This document shows positions 9,265 to 17,835 of a stretch of DNA of 64,000 bases, in pieces. Origin of the DNA: JAKIWV01 sp963773945 (GTDB taxonomy: Archaea > Thermoplasmatota > Thermoplasmata > Lutacidiplasmatales > UBA184); NCBI GenBank assembly GCA_963773945.1, contig CAVZDD010000005.1:620001-684000 (forward strand). Reading direction: 5' to 3'. Within the stretch, counting starts at the first letter, position 1. Every line of letters begins with the position of its first letter. The translations under genes were made by a program, and so were the position numbers. The notes under the pieces were generated by a model. It made no database searches. It was not told the DNA's origin and saw only the letters and a program-made list of their open reading frames with translations.

Positions 9265-11796
9265 AGGAAGAAGAGAAGGATCCCGAGGGCCAAGGTCGCG
9301 CCCCCGATGGCGCGACGGCCGCGAAGGGCCAACACGCCCCCGGTCAACGCGACCGCCGCGCCGGCCCAGTACCTGGGGCTGTCCCGGATTGGGCACGGAC
9401 GGGAAACAGAACCCACCGCAGGGAGGCCCCGTCGGGTGCACGGCGGGGGGTGGCACGTACGGGATCGTAGGGACCACCGGCACGTGACGGCCGACGAACT
9501 CGCTGCCCGTCAGCACCAAAAGGTGGGCGCTGAGCGGGGAGCCGCCCACCTGATTCCAAGCCTGAACCACGAAGCAGTACAGCGTGTGCGGTCGGAGTCC
9601 GGCGAGGAAGACGTGGGGAATCGCACTCAGGTTGGTCACATCGGTCGGCGCGCCACACACGGTTCCCCAGAGGAGCGCGTAGCTCGAAACGAACTGGGGG
9701 GGTGCGAGCCACTGCAACGTGAGTGAATTGACCGTGACCTCCATCGCGGCCAGTCCGGTCGGCGCGACGGGTCGATCCTCCTGAATCGTCGCGACTCCCT
9801 GGACGACGGGTCCGTGCCAGTGGAGGTTCCACGTGGTGACCGCGTAGTAGACGGGTCCCTGAGGGGGGAGACCCGTGATGTTGAAGCCTTGCGCGGCGCT
9901 GGGCATCGACACCGAGTGCGAGTACGATCCGGGGGTTAGCCCCCACTCCACTGTGTAATTCAACAACGGGTACTGGCCCACGTCCGGCGAAGTCCAATTG
10001 AGCTGGACGTTCGTTGCGCCGGTGGAGTTCGTCACGGTGATGGGGCCGGGCGCCGCGTCCTGCGAGAGTGGGGCGGTGACCGGAGTGGGGAACTCGGGCC
10101 CGCCGACCTTCCAGAGCCACCAGATCGTTCCGATCGCCGACCCGTTCCCGCCGTTGATCGGGCATGTTCCCGCGTCGCAGTTGTACGCGCCGGGGCTGAT
10201 CAGGTAGGAGGCGTTGAAGTAGAGACCGTCCTCGGAGTCGGAGCTCGCTGCCGCCTGGTCCGGCGAGTTCGTCGTGTTGTAGAAGACCCCCGGCGTCTGA
10301 TTCGTGTCATAGAAAACCTGGGAGAACGGGTCGACGACGAACGAGCGATTGTCGAAGAAGGGCCAGAAGGCGGCCGAAAAGGCCGGGCCGCCCTCGAGGA
10401 GGGAGGCCCGGTGCTCGTCGGCCGTGATGTCGATCGTCAGCTTCTCGTCCGCGTAGGTCGAAATACCGGGCACCTGCGCGTCGAGCACCGTAAGGTCGTC
10501 GAGGACGTTCCCGGGCGTGACGTTGTACTCGAACGTGTACCAGCTTCCCTTCGAGAAGGAGTCGAAGACGAGCGTCCGGGACGAGAGGTTGAACGCCGGA
10601 CCCGTAACCGCATTCGAGAGGAACCCCGACCCGTAATGGGAACTGAACACATCCGTGAAGGTCGTGCCGTCGCCGGGTCCGTGGAGCGCCCATTGGTCGA
10701 TCCCGTCGGTGGTCGCGCCCTCGGCCTCGACGTTGACGTACGAGGAGAGGTATGGGATCCAGTAGATGTTGTTCGCTTCAAAATACGGCAACGCCGGCCC
10801 CCGCCATTCGGTGCCGTTCCAGAGACTGTAAAGCCACAGGTGCCCCTTGTCGTCGATCAGGACGGCGGTGGAGAGGTTCCCCTCCGTCCCGACAAGGTTC
10901 ACTTGCGCGTTAGTGGTCAGATTGCCGTCCACCGTCGTCCAGTTGTATTCGAAGGTCCGGCCGGTGCTCACGTTCACGGCGTAGAGCGTGACGTGCGTGG
11001 AGCTCGTGCAGGACGCGAGGCAGCCCAGTCCGTAGACCCAGCTGCCGTCCGGAGTGAGGAATTCCTCATTCTCCCATCCCGCGTAGTTCATCACGTTCTC
11101 GTAGAGCGGCACCCAAGGGGCGATGTCGGTAACGGTCCGGTTCGGGAAGGAGTAGAACACCAGCTGGTCCGTCGCGTTCACGTAGAACGCGCCATCCTGG
11201 GACCAGCTGAGCATCGGTTGCTGACTATCCATCGCGTTCCCTTTGTGCAGGTACGGGGCCAGCCGATTCCAGTCGGGCAACACCAAGGTCGAATTTCCGT
11301 AGCCGAGGTACGGATAGGCGGTGAGGTTGACCGTCTGATTGCCGGCGGAGACGTTGATCCGGTCCGGGACCCCGCCTCCTCCCCAGGCTCCGGATCGGTG
11401 GGACCAGATGTAGTAGAACCCGGGAGGTACGGTGAGCGCGTATTCCCCCGACGCATTCGTGACACTCGAGGCGACGGTCGTCACGAAGTCGGGGTCGGTC
11501 GCATTTACCTCAACGCCGGGCAGCGGTACCGGGGTCGTCCCCGGGCCCCGAGACCCGAATACGGAGCCCGTGACGTTGCCGACCAGAGCGGCCGGCGTGA
11601 TGGCTGGGGGAGGCGCGCGCACCGGGGCCCCCGCGGGCCCAGGGAACAATCCCGCCGAGTAGAGGAGAACGACGAAGAGCACTCCTACCACGAAGTAACA
11701 GCCCGGGGACGGGAACCGACGGAGACCTGGGAACCGAGAGACATCGTTCGCCCGGAGCGGTCCCGGGTGCCGGATCCGACCGCCCCCTTGACGCAT
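9261..11796 (-). CDS. large surface protein: carboxypeptidase-regulatory-like, propeller-like and fibronectin III regions, C-terminal anchor; frameshift near the end
   Basis: About 845 residues. An N-terminal membrane segment (CYFVVGVLFVVLLYSAGLF) is followed by a CarboxypepD_reg-like domain (SGEYALTVPPGFYYI), a long WD/propeller-like region with many N-glycosylation sequons, and two fibronectin type III domains around TNVQLNWTSPDVGQYPLLNY and NSLTLQWLAPP. Near 9372 the frame changes by one base. The alternative frame encodes a textbook C-terminal membrane anchor (ALTGGVLALRGRR then LALGILLFFL) ending at TAA 9261, whereas the unshifted frame runs on as low-complexity Arg-rich sequence. ATG at 11796. 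Probable extracellular binding or adhesion protein. Confidence 0.78.
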
Positions 11797-11875
11797 CGCG
11801 GATGCACGCCTCGTCGACCGGCCAGTGCGGGGGCCATGAAATAGTCGGCGCTCGCGGTCGACTCGGCTTTCGAAT

Positions 11876-12676
11876 CTACGAGTGGTTCGGACCCCATCCC
11901 AGCGAGGGGTGGTAAGCGTTCTCCGGCCGGGCCGCGGCGTATCGGCAGAGCCCATCCTTGTTGGGAGCGCAGTTGGTGCAGTTCCTCTCGGCGGGGACGG
12001 GTGCCCGCGTGTCGTCCGAGCGGATCTGGGTGAGCGCGGCATGGAGCCATCGCTCCTCGGCGTCGCCGTACGGGACCTGCACCCAGCCCTCATGCTCTCC
12101 GTCGCCGGCCACGTCCCCGTACAGAATGATGCCGTGACTCGGCCGGCGCCCGAACGCCGCGTGCACCAGACGGCACTCGGCGATGGCCTGGATCACGTCA
12201 AACGTGCGTCCGTGACTTTCGTGATAGCCGACGAACAGGTGGGTGGACTTGTACTCGACCGGAACGAACTCACCGCTCCGGCGCTGGATCACGAAGTCGG
12301 GGCGACCGCTCAGTCCCAGGGTCGCGTCGATGAGCGTTGAGTTCGGGGCTCGGTACCGGGCATCAACCCGGACCTGCTCCTCGGCGAACAGGATCGGAAG
12401 GTCCGCTTCCCCCTCGTCTTCGTAGACGAGCCGGTCATCGGGACCCAGGTCCAGCCGGCCGTCGTTGACCACGACGCCCAGGTTGGGCGGGGTGAAGAGC
12501 GGAGAGTGGCGCAGGGGGACAACGTTCAGTGGCGTCCGGGCCATGACGGGCCGGCCGGTCACGAGAGAGGCGCGCTGGCTGTGCAGCAGCTCCATCTCGT
12601 AGGGGCACCGGGAATAGGTCACCAGGTCGTGCGGGGTCACATGTTCGGGGGGATGAAGCTGGGCTACGGCGGCCAT
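11876..12676 (-). CDS. solitary Cas4/RecB-like PD-(D/E)XK nuclease
   Basis: 266 residues. The N-terminal motif VTYSRCPYEMELLH matches the Cas4/RecB opening with its first cluster cysteine. Catalytic residues fit SGRPDFVIQ (D) and FVPVEYKS (E-x-K) of the PD-(D/E)XK fold, and ERNCTNCAPNKDGLCRYA supplies three more cysteines for a 4Fe-4S cluster. Cas4-family enzymes are DNA exonucleases. No cas1, cas2 or repeat array is nearby, so this is a stand-alone homologue probably in DNA repair or element defence. It follows the methyltransferase gene by 27 bases on the same strand. Confidence 0.75.
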   Translation of the reverse strand: MAAVAQLHPPEHVTPHDLVTYSRCPYEMELLHSQRASLVTGRPVMARTPLNVVPLRHSPLFTPPNLGVVVNDGRLDLGPDDRLVYEDEGEADLPILFAEEQVRVDARYRAPNSTLIDATLGLSGRPDFVIQRRSGEFVPVEYKSTHLFVGYHESHGRTFDVIQAIAECRLVHAAFGRRPSHGIILYGDVAGDGEHEGWVQVPYGDAEERWLHAALTQIRSDDTRAPVPAERNCTNCAPNKDGLCRYAAARPENAYHPSLGWGPNHS

Positions 12677-12703
12677 GGACGCACGCTGGGTGCGCTCGGG
12701 GTA

Positions 12704-13447
12704 TCAAGCCAACAGTCCACTGGACGTGGCTTTCCGCTCCGCCTTCTCCGGTTTCTGGGCGAGGAACATCTCGTGTCCGGATTTGCCTTCCGGAATGAAC
12801 TTCCGCCGCCGGATCTCGAACCCGGCTTCTCGAAGCCATTTCTCGTACGTGGCGGCGCTGGCGTGGCTCCAGTACATTTCTGCGTTCAGCCCCAGCCAGC
12901 CCACCTCCGTTCCGGTCCACCGGTTGTGACCCACAATCGCCAGCAGCAGGCCTCCCGGGGTGAGCCACCGGTAGATTCGTCGCAGGAGCGGGCGGTGTTT
13001 CCCTACCGGCACGTGGATCATCGAGTAGAGGGAGACCACTCCGGTGAAACTCTCGGGGGGAAAGCGGACGGTGGTCATTTCGGCACGGACAAACGTAGCC
13101 TTGGGCAGGAGTTTGCGAGCGCGCCGGATCTGGACGTCGGAAAGGTCGATGCCGGTAACGCGGAATCGGGACGAGAGGATCCCCGCGGCCGGTGTTCCGC
13201 TTCCGCAACCGAGGTCGAGCACCGGCGACCCCGCGGGAAGGGTCCGTAGGAGAGGCTGCAACCAGGTCCGGTACTCCCGGTTCGGATGCCCGGTGGCGTC
13301 CGTCAAAGATCGGGCCGGGCGATAGACGAACGAGAGCCGATTCCACCCCTTTCGTACCGTTTCTTGGAGCGACCGAGGACGGGACCCACGGGGCTTGGCC
13401 GCCGATGGCCGTGGATGCTTTCCCGCGGTTCGACTTTCGCCGGTCAA
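12704..13447 (-). CDS. class I SAM-dependent methyltransferase
   Basis: 247 residues. Motif I VLDLGCGSGTPAAGIL (about residue 76), motif II acidic VTGIDLSDVQIRRA, and post-motif GGLLLAIVGHNRWTGTEVGW. Methyltransf_25/11-type Rossmann fold; acceptor substrate unknown. The first 25 residues are basic and poorly conserved-looking, so a later start is possible. Likely co-transcribed with the Cas4-like gene downstream. Confidence 0.8.
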   Translation of the reverse strand: MTGESRTAGKHPRPSAAKPRGSRPRSLQETVRKGWNRLSFVYRPARSLTDATGHPNREYRTWLQPLLRTLPAGSPVLDLGCGSGTPAAGILSSRFRVTGIDLSDVQIRRARKLLPKATFVRAEMTTVRFPPESFTGVVSLYSMIHVPVGKHRPLLRRIYRWLTPGGLLLAIVGHNRWTGTEVGWLGLNAEMYWSHASAATYEKWLREAGFEIRRRKFIPEGKSGHEMFLAQKPEKAERKATSSGLLA

Positions 13448-13551
13448 GGAATGTCCCCGCGAGAGGATGGGTCGGGTTCTGTCTATCGTCGGGAGCCGGA
13501 AAATCTCCCCTCCAACGTCGGGAGTCAGAAATCGAATTGGCTTTACAAACT

Positions 13552-13851
13552 CTACGTGGAAGAATAGTAGATTTCACTCTTACCAGAGCGGCCGGTGACT
13601 CGCTTCGACCTGACAGTTCCTTCGGTCACGAGACGGTCGAGCCGTCCGGTAAAATTGTTGAGGTTGAGGTACCAGCCAAGTTGGTCGCCGAGGCCCCCCT
13701 TTTCAGGGTAAGTGCCGATTGCTCCGATGGACAGTCCTATTTCTGCGGCGGTGAACGCGTTACTGGGGTTCTGAGCGAGGAACTTGTAGACCCGCCTCGG
13801 CTCGGAGTCCTCGGTCTCACCCTCTTCAAACTCCGAAAGCTGAATCGGCAT
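13552..13851 (-). CDS. small winged-helix regulator-like protein
   Basis: 99 residues from the ATG at 13851 (MPIQLSEFEEGE). The acidic opening followed by YKFLAQNPSNAFTAAEIGLSI and LDRLVTEGTVRSKRV has the layout of an archaeal winged helix-turn-helix in which helix 2-turn-helix 3 precedes a two-stranded wing. An upstream in-frame start at 13890 would add basic residues unlike the rest. First visible gene of the AT-richer island; target unknown. Confidence 0.6.
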   Translation of the reverse strand: MPIQLSEFEEGETEDSEPRRVYKFLAQNPSNAFTAAEIGLSIGAIGTYPEKGGLGDQLGWYLNLNNFTGRLDRLVTEGTVRSKRVTGRSGKSEIYYSST

Positions 13852-13923
13852 GGCCAACGTGAATCTCCTTGGACTAAAATAGGCTACCAACCGGTATCGT
13901 TCGGGCCCACGACTGGCCTGCTC

Positions 13924-14487
13924 TCATGGGTGCAAAATGAGCCCGAGGATCGCGGCTACTGCGGCTATCCCGGCAACTATGGCCAGAATGATGAGATTGC
14001 GAGTACGCTCCGCCCGGTCCGACTGGTAACTGCCACGATCCCAAACGCGGAAAGTACACAGGAACTCGAACGACCCTATGGGTGGAGGCGTTGGAGATCC
14101 GGGTGGGGAGGACAGCAACGACCTCGGCTCGTAATTCGTGCTGAGCCGACAGGTTACTACTCCTTCCGTGGCGAGCCAGGGAGATTTCAGGGGGAAATCC
14201 CGGGTTTCGTGGGCTCGGAGTTGAACTCTAAGGGACTCTCCATCCAGCCAGCTTCCAACATTGGGGACCCAGTGGACCACTATCATGCCATCAAACGGGT
14301 CGTTAGTCGAGTTTTCAGCGACGAGTGTGAACGGGGGAGTATCACCACTAAGGTAGAACCTCTCGTTAGAACCTGGACGGACGCGGATATTGAGTCCGGC
14401 AAATTGAACTGGGGGTCGAAGGTCGACCATACTCCTGGGTTCCGCTATCGCGCCGTTGAACTTGAACCCTCGCGCAGGGCGGGCCAT
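13924..14487 (-). CDS. tail-anchored hypothetical protein
   Basis: 187 residues with a beta-rich body (FTLVAENSTNDPFDGMIVV) and one C-terminal membrane helix (NLIILAIVAGIAAVAAILG), i.e. tail-anchored topology. Its ATG directly follows the TGA of the upstream small zinc-binding-like gene (TGAATG), so the two are translated together. An internal ATG at 14430 is an alternative start. Family not recognised. Confidence 0.6.
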   Translation of the reverse strand: MARPARGFKFNGAIAEPRSMVDLRPPVQFAGLNIRVRPGSNERFYLSGDTPPFTLVAENSTNDPFDGMIVVHWVPNVGSWLDGESLRVQLRAHETRDFPLKSPWLATEGVVTCRLSTNYEPRSLLSSPPGSPTPPPIGSFEFLCTFRVWDRGSYQSDRAERTRNLIILAIVAGIAAVAAILGLILHP

Positions 14488-14706
14488 TCACTTTGCGATG
14501 TACTCGAAGCCACGGGACCGAAGAATCTTGGCGTGGCCGTCGCAGACGGTGTGAAGCACGAGCTTCCCGTCCGCCTTCCTTTGGAGGGTGAACGTCAGGA
14601 TTTCGCCATCGCACGGTCCGCTCTCCTCCGGGGAGGGTGCTTTGCCTGTATGGTCGAGCACGGCCTCGCGGTACTGGCACTTGGAAAACGGGTGACCCTG
14701 AGCCAT
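14488..14706 (-). CDS. 72-residue cysteine-containing protein
   Basis: Short protein with cysteines and histidines at SKCQYRE, DHTGKA, SGPCDGEIL and HTVCDGHAK, spaced as in a treble-clef or zinc-ribbon-like metal site, and a C-terminal basic helix. Located immediately upstream of the tail-anchored protein with no gap. Function unknown. Confidence 0.5.
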   Translation of the reverse strand: MAQGHPFSKCQYREAVLDHTGKAPSPEESGPCDGEILTFTLQRKADGKLVLHTVCDGHAKILRSRGFEYIAK

Positions 14707-14754
14707 CGGGGGGCACTAGTCGCGCACGCTCAAAAGGTCGGGGGATGGTCGTAG

Positions 14755-15075
14755 GTGTCTCCCGTTCGGGACCGCCTCCGGGAGTGGTGGCTAGGGGGCC
14801 CGGACCACCGGCGGCAGTTCGAGAAGGACGAAGAGGCGTTCGTCGGGATGTACTTTGACCTCAAGCAAATTTATCCCGACCCCCAAAGCGCGGTAATCGT
14901 CTATCGGGGGGTCCCGTTTATCGTCGGTGGGTCGCACGCCGACTCCGAGCAAGTGTATCGGTTCATCCGAGAGAAGTACGGGGTTCCGCCGATGGCCATG
15001 CCGCCAGTCTATTCGCTCCACAGTCGACCCGAGGGGGTGCCCCGCATGGGTCCCCGGCGGCTCGCCAGGCCCTAA
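14755..15075 (+). CDS. DUF5678-like small protein beside retropepsin
   Basis: 106 residues from GTG 14755. The central part (SAVIVYRGVPFIVGGSHADS then YRFIREKYG) resembles the strand-strand-helix of DUF5678, a short family that, to my knowledge, is often encoded next to retropepsin-like proteases. The next gene here is such a protease, on the same strand 66 bases downstream. The match is by eye only. The N-terminus DRLREWWLGGPDHRRQFEKD is helical and charged. Confidence 0.55.
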   Translation: MSPVRDRLREWWLGGPDHRRQFEKDEEAFVGMYFDLKQIYPDPQSAVIVYRGVPFIVGGSHADSEQVYRFIREKYGVPPMAMPPVYSLHSRPEGVPRMGPRRLARP

Positions 15076-15141
15076 TGGCGCGGTGGTTATCGCCCTTCGG
15101 TGACCGTTCGGGGCTGGCGTTTCCCACCGTGGAGTGGGCAC

Positions 15142-15705
15142 ATGGACTCGCACCTAAGCGCGACCGTTTCGATAGGCCTCCTCCGAGATTCACGACTGGT
15201 GACCTTGGGCGCGGTCGACTTTGTGTACGACTCGGGTGCCAACCAAACGATGCTTGGGACACGCGCTGTTCGCAAGCTCGGGCTAAAGCGACGGCACATC
15301 CGGAAGGTCGGCCAACTAGGGGATTACAAGAACCAGTCCGAGAAGGTGTACCTCCTTCCCGGGATCGTGCGACTGATTCACCAAAGACGTACACTTTCCC
15401 GGCTGACCGACGTGAGCGAATTCTGGCTGACCCTCGCCGTGCCGCCAAGAACCCTAGACAACGCCGCACCGACCGACTCAATCGATTCCCTACTCGGCCA
15501 GGACGTCATGGAGCACATGACAAAGACCGGCGAGAAACCCAGCAGAGCCGGCAGCGGTGCCGACGTGTACTGGGAGTATTACGAGGAAAGGCCGGGCCTA
15601 GACGAATCCGAAGTGTTTACGACGGGTCGATACCGCGTCCACGTATTCATCTTGGGTGGCTACGTCGACTTAGTGACGGTCAAAGACAAGCGCCGCGTCA
15701 CTTAG
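15142..15705 (+). CDS. retropepsin-like (clan AA) aspartic protease
   Basis: 187 residues from ATG 15142. The catalytic D-S-G triad is visible in VDFVYDSGANQTMLG, followed by the hydrophobic flap region and the second family landmark SLLGQDVMEH, as in single-domain retroviral-type proteases that act as dimers. No signal peptide is seen, so the enzyme should be cytoplasmic. A longer start at 15100 exists but adds unrelated residues. It is paired with the upstream DUF5678-like gene. Native substrate unknown. Confidence 0.68.
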   Translation: MDSHLSATVSIGLLRDSRLVTLGAVDFVYDSGANQTMLGTRAVRKLGLKRRHIRKVGQLGDYKNQSEKVYLLPGIVRLIHQRRTLSRLTDVSEFWLTLAVPPRTLDNAAPTDSIDSLLGQDVMEHMTKTGEKPSRAGSGADVYWEYYEERPGLDESEVFTTGRYRVHVFILGGYVDLVTVKDKRRVT

Positions 15706-15901
15706 CCCCCTGGTCTCTGGTCTTTCGGACGATTCGTAGGGTCTCGCCCCGCTTTTTTGCCTCAACCTCCGTCTTTTCGTCCCACCCCATCTCCTTGACA
15801 AGTTCCGGTGGAAGGGTGACGAGCCACCGTTCGTACTCCTTGCCCTGTACACTCGGTTCTGGACCCGACGAATCCGCATCGTGCAGGTAGAGGTCGAGGA
15901 A
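15698..15901 (-). pseudogene. AbrB/SpoVT-like antitoxin-type domain without a start codon
   Basis: This minus-strand frame, open between a stop at 15904 and TGA at 15698-15700, encodes ERWLVTLPPELVKEMGWDE and then TEVEAKKRGETLRIVRKTRD, the swapped-hairpin pattern of AbrB/SpoVT (MazE-like) DNA-binding domains. No ATG, GTG or TTG precedes the domain in frame. It abuts the transposase region, so it is either a remnant interrupted there or shifted by one base. It converges on and slightly overlaps the protease stop. Confidence 0.45.
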
Positions 15902-15913
15902 CTACATAAGCCC

Positions 15914-15976
15914 TTAGGTCCTAATCTGGCATTAGGTCCTAATAGCTTAAGTACTCCCGACGCTTTAGGTCCTAAT
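15914..15976. repeat. three copies of TTAGGTCCTAAT
   Basis: Copies at 15914-15925, 15932-15943 and 15965-15976. The core TTAGGTCCTAA is a palindrome apart from its central base. They lie just before the most likely transposase start (15986). If translation instead began at 15881 they would encode three LGPN tetrapeptides. They could be transposase-binding or operator sites at the left end of the element. Confidence 0.6.
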
Positions 15977-15985
15977 GAGGCTGAG

Positions 15986-17135
15986 ACGATGGAACCTTGG
16001 ACCGATTCAAGAACGCCCGCCCTAGCGATAGTGGCCCGTGGAGACCAGATTCAAACGACGGCACCGGCAGAGTACGTCGTGCGCTCACAGAGCCGGCCCG
16101 ATGTGAGCTACAAGGTCACGGTCTTGCGTGAGCGGTGGTCGTGCGAGTGCCCCTTCTACGCGGAGGCAAAGCAGTCGTGCGTTCACATCCTCTCGGTTCG
16201 GTTCCGAGAAGGATTCAAGACCGGCCCAGTGGTTGCGCCGCCGACGAACCCGGGGTGCGAGCGGTGCCACTCGGGGGACGTGATTCTATCGGGAAAGCGC
16301 CGGAACAAGAGTGGGGTCGTCGGTCGATTTCTCTGTAAGACGTGCGGGTTTCGATTCACCGGGCGGGACGGATTTCAGCGCCGGCGAGCGGACCCTGAGA
16401 AAATCGCTCTCGCCTTGGACCTGTATTTCCGGGGAATGAGCGTCCGGAAGGTCGGGGACCACCTAGCCCAAGTCTATGGGCTCAAGGTCAGCGCCGCGAC
16501 CGTGTACAACTGGATCGCTCACTTCTCGAAGGTCGCGGCGGAATGGATGGACCGGCAGGGCGCGAGCGTCGGCGAGCGGTGGCACGTCGATGAGACGGTC
16601 GTGAGCATCAACGGCCAGCGAAGCTACGTATGGAATGTCTTGGATGCGGAAACCCGGTTCCTGCTTTCGACCCACGTTCAGCCGGGACCGGAGCATGGCG
16701 GACACTCGCGCCCCGCTCCACAAGGCCAAGGAGGTCGCGGACAGCCGGCCCACGGAGGTCTTCACGGACGGGATGAAGGCTTACCCGGCGGCGGTCTCCA
16801 AGGAATTTAGCACGATGTCTCAGGGAAGCCCGCACCACCGGGTTCCGAGCATCCGGGCACCGGAATCGAACAATCTCGTAGAACGACTTCACGGTACTGA
16901 AAAGGAACGCATCAAGGTCATGCGGGGGTTCGACAACCCAGCCGGTACGTCGGCCCTGATGGAAGGGTTCCGGGTTCACTACAACCTCGTTCGGAACCAC
17001 TCGTACCTTGGTAAGACGCCAGGGGAGGCCGCCGGGATCGCCCCCATCGCGGGATTCCGGTGGTCCGAAATCCTGAGACTCGCTAAACTGCCGGAGCCAG
17101 TGGGAACCGAGGTTCGGTTGGTCGGTGTGATTTAG
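15986..17135 (+). CDS. SWIM zinc finger plus DDE transposase (IS6/IS240-like), one-base frameshift
   Basis: About 382 residues when joined. Order: SWIM finger (CECPFYAEAKQSCVHIL), zinc ribbon (CERCHSGDVILS to CKTCGFRF), helix-turn-helix-like region (MSVRKVGDHLAQVYGL), then a DDE catalytic core: D in WHVDETVVSINGQRSYVW, D in EVFTDGMKAYP, E in ESNNLVERLHGTEKER. After STHVQ at about 16677 the reading frame must move by +1 to continue RDRSMADTRAPLHKAKEVA; both halves are otherwise intact. So the copy is either inactive, frameshift-expressed or mis-sequenced. ATG 15986 is preferred over 15881. Confidence 0.8.
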
Positions 17136-17381
17136 ATGGCACGAACTCCTCAAGCAGGCGGCTCCGAGACCAAAGGCGGGCTACCCGGAGATCGAACTAA
17201 TCCCGAACTGAAGTGGGGATTGTGGCTCGCATTAGGGGTGAACGCGACCGGCTTAGCGATCTTCGCCTCGGCAGCCGTTCAGGGTGCACTCCCTTGGTGG
17301 CTGACGCTGCCGATCGCCGGCATGGTGCTCTACTTTGGGGTCCTATTGACGGCATCAGCGAGGCGAGGTCACGGCAAATGA
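17136..17381 (+). CDS. small two-helix membrane protein
   Basis: 81 residues: a polar N-terminus, then two hydrophobic helices (WGLWLALGVNATGLAIFA and LPIAGMVLYFGVLLTA) and a basic tail. The ATG follows the transposase TAG directly, so it could be read from the same transcript. No family recognised. Confidence 0.5.
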   Translation: MARTPQAGGSETKGGLPGDRTNPELKWGLWLALGVNATGLAIFASAAVQGALPWWLTLPIAGMVLYFGVLLTASARRGHGK

Positions 17382-17623
17382 GCGTACCAACCGAAGCGGA
17401 GCCAGACCCCAACTCCCAACAGAATCCAGACTGCGATAGGTACAAGGAAAGTCCTCGTGTCGCTGGAACGAATACTGACGGCTACGAGCACCACGAAGAA
17501 AAATCCAAGTGCGATGAGGAAAGACCCGGCCGCGAAGCTGTAATCAAAGAGCAAAAATATCCCAACGACGAAAGCCACGAACGCGGCAACCCCGAGTCCG
17601 ATTTCGAGTCTGTCCATCGGCAT
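17369..17623 (-). CDS. small three-helix membrane protein
   Basis: 84 residues that are almost entirely membrane helices (LGVAAFVAFVVGIFLLF, LIALGFFFVVLVAVSI, FLVPIAVWILLGVGVWL). It overlaps the end of the convergent two-helix gene by 13 bases. Function unknown; an internal Met two residues in is an equally good start. Confidence 0.5.
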   Translation of the reverse strand: MPMDRLEIGLGVAAFVAFVVGIFLLFDYSFAAGSFLIALGFFFVVLVAVSIRSSDTRTFLVPIAVWILLGVGVWLRFGWYAHLP

Positions 17624-17719
17624 CTCCGGACGTTGAACGCCCTCCGCCTGATGAAAGGTATCTCCCGATGACCGAACAGTACCGGTCGGTGTGACTCCCG
17701 AATTTGGAATGGAGAAAGA

Positions 17720-17831
17720 TGTCAGACAAGAAACTCCCGACTACAGAACAGAATCGATGGGTCGGAAGATTTAAGAATAGATTTCGTCATATCAGTCAAA
17801 TGTCAGACAAAACAGAAGGATACGTCTGACA
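17720..17831. promoter_or_regulatory. three TGTC(A/T)GACA palindromes and TATA-like box before the RHH-ftsZ operon
   Basis: TGTCAGACA occurs at 17720-17728 and 17801-17809; CGTCTGACA, the reverse form with one mismatch, lies at 17823-17831 ending four bases before the ATG. A TATA-like TTTAAGAATA sits at about 17771-17780. Ribbon-helix-helix proteins normally bind short palindromes upstream of their own genes, so these are candidate autoregulatory operators. The 17624-17835 stretch holds no gene that I can support. Confidence 0.55.
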
Positions 17832-17835
17832 AGCC

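Larger units (their letters stand above)
15881..17135 (+). mobile_element. insertion-sequence-like element with SWIM-finger DDE transposase
   Basis: Region holding the repeat cluster and the transposase gene. Perfect terminal inverted repeats and target duplications are not obvious, so the ends are approximate. The left end falls where the AbrB-like frame loses its beginning. The flanking 13.5-17.7 kb stretch is rich in small orphan genes and looks less GC-rich than the rest. Confidence 0.5.

Noticed and set aside
10411..11844. 477-codon plus-strand frame
   Set aside because: Antisense to the surface protein, which has sequons, fibronectin domains and anchors on the minus strand.
13192..14754. 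520-codon open frame on the plus strand
   Set aside because: It lies antisense to three minus-strand genes that show a winged-helix pattern, a tail anchor, TGAATG coupling and metal-site cysteines. The plus-strand product has no recognisable domain and would also run into a methyltransferase gene.
17111..17700. Shared GTCGGTGTGA near 17121 and 17685 as element ends
   Set aside because: Only ten bases match, in direct orientation, and the first copy lies inside the transposase coding end, so it is not convincing as a terminal repeat.
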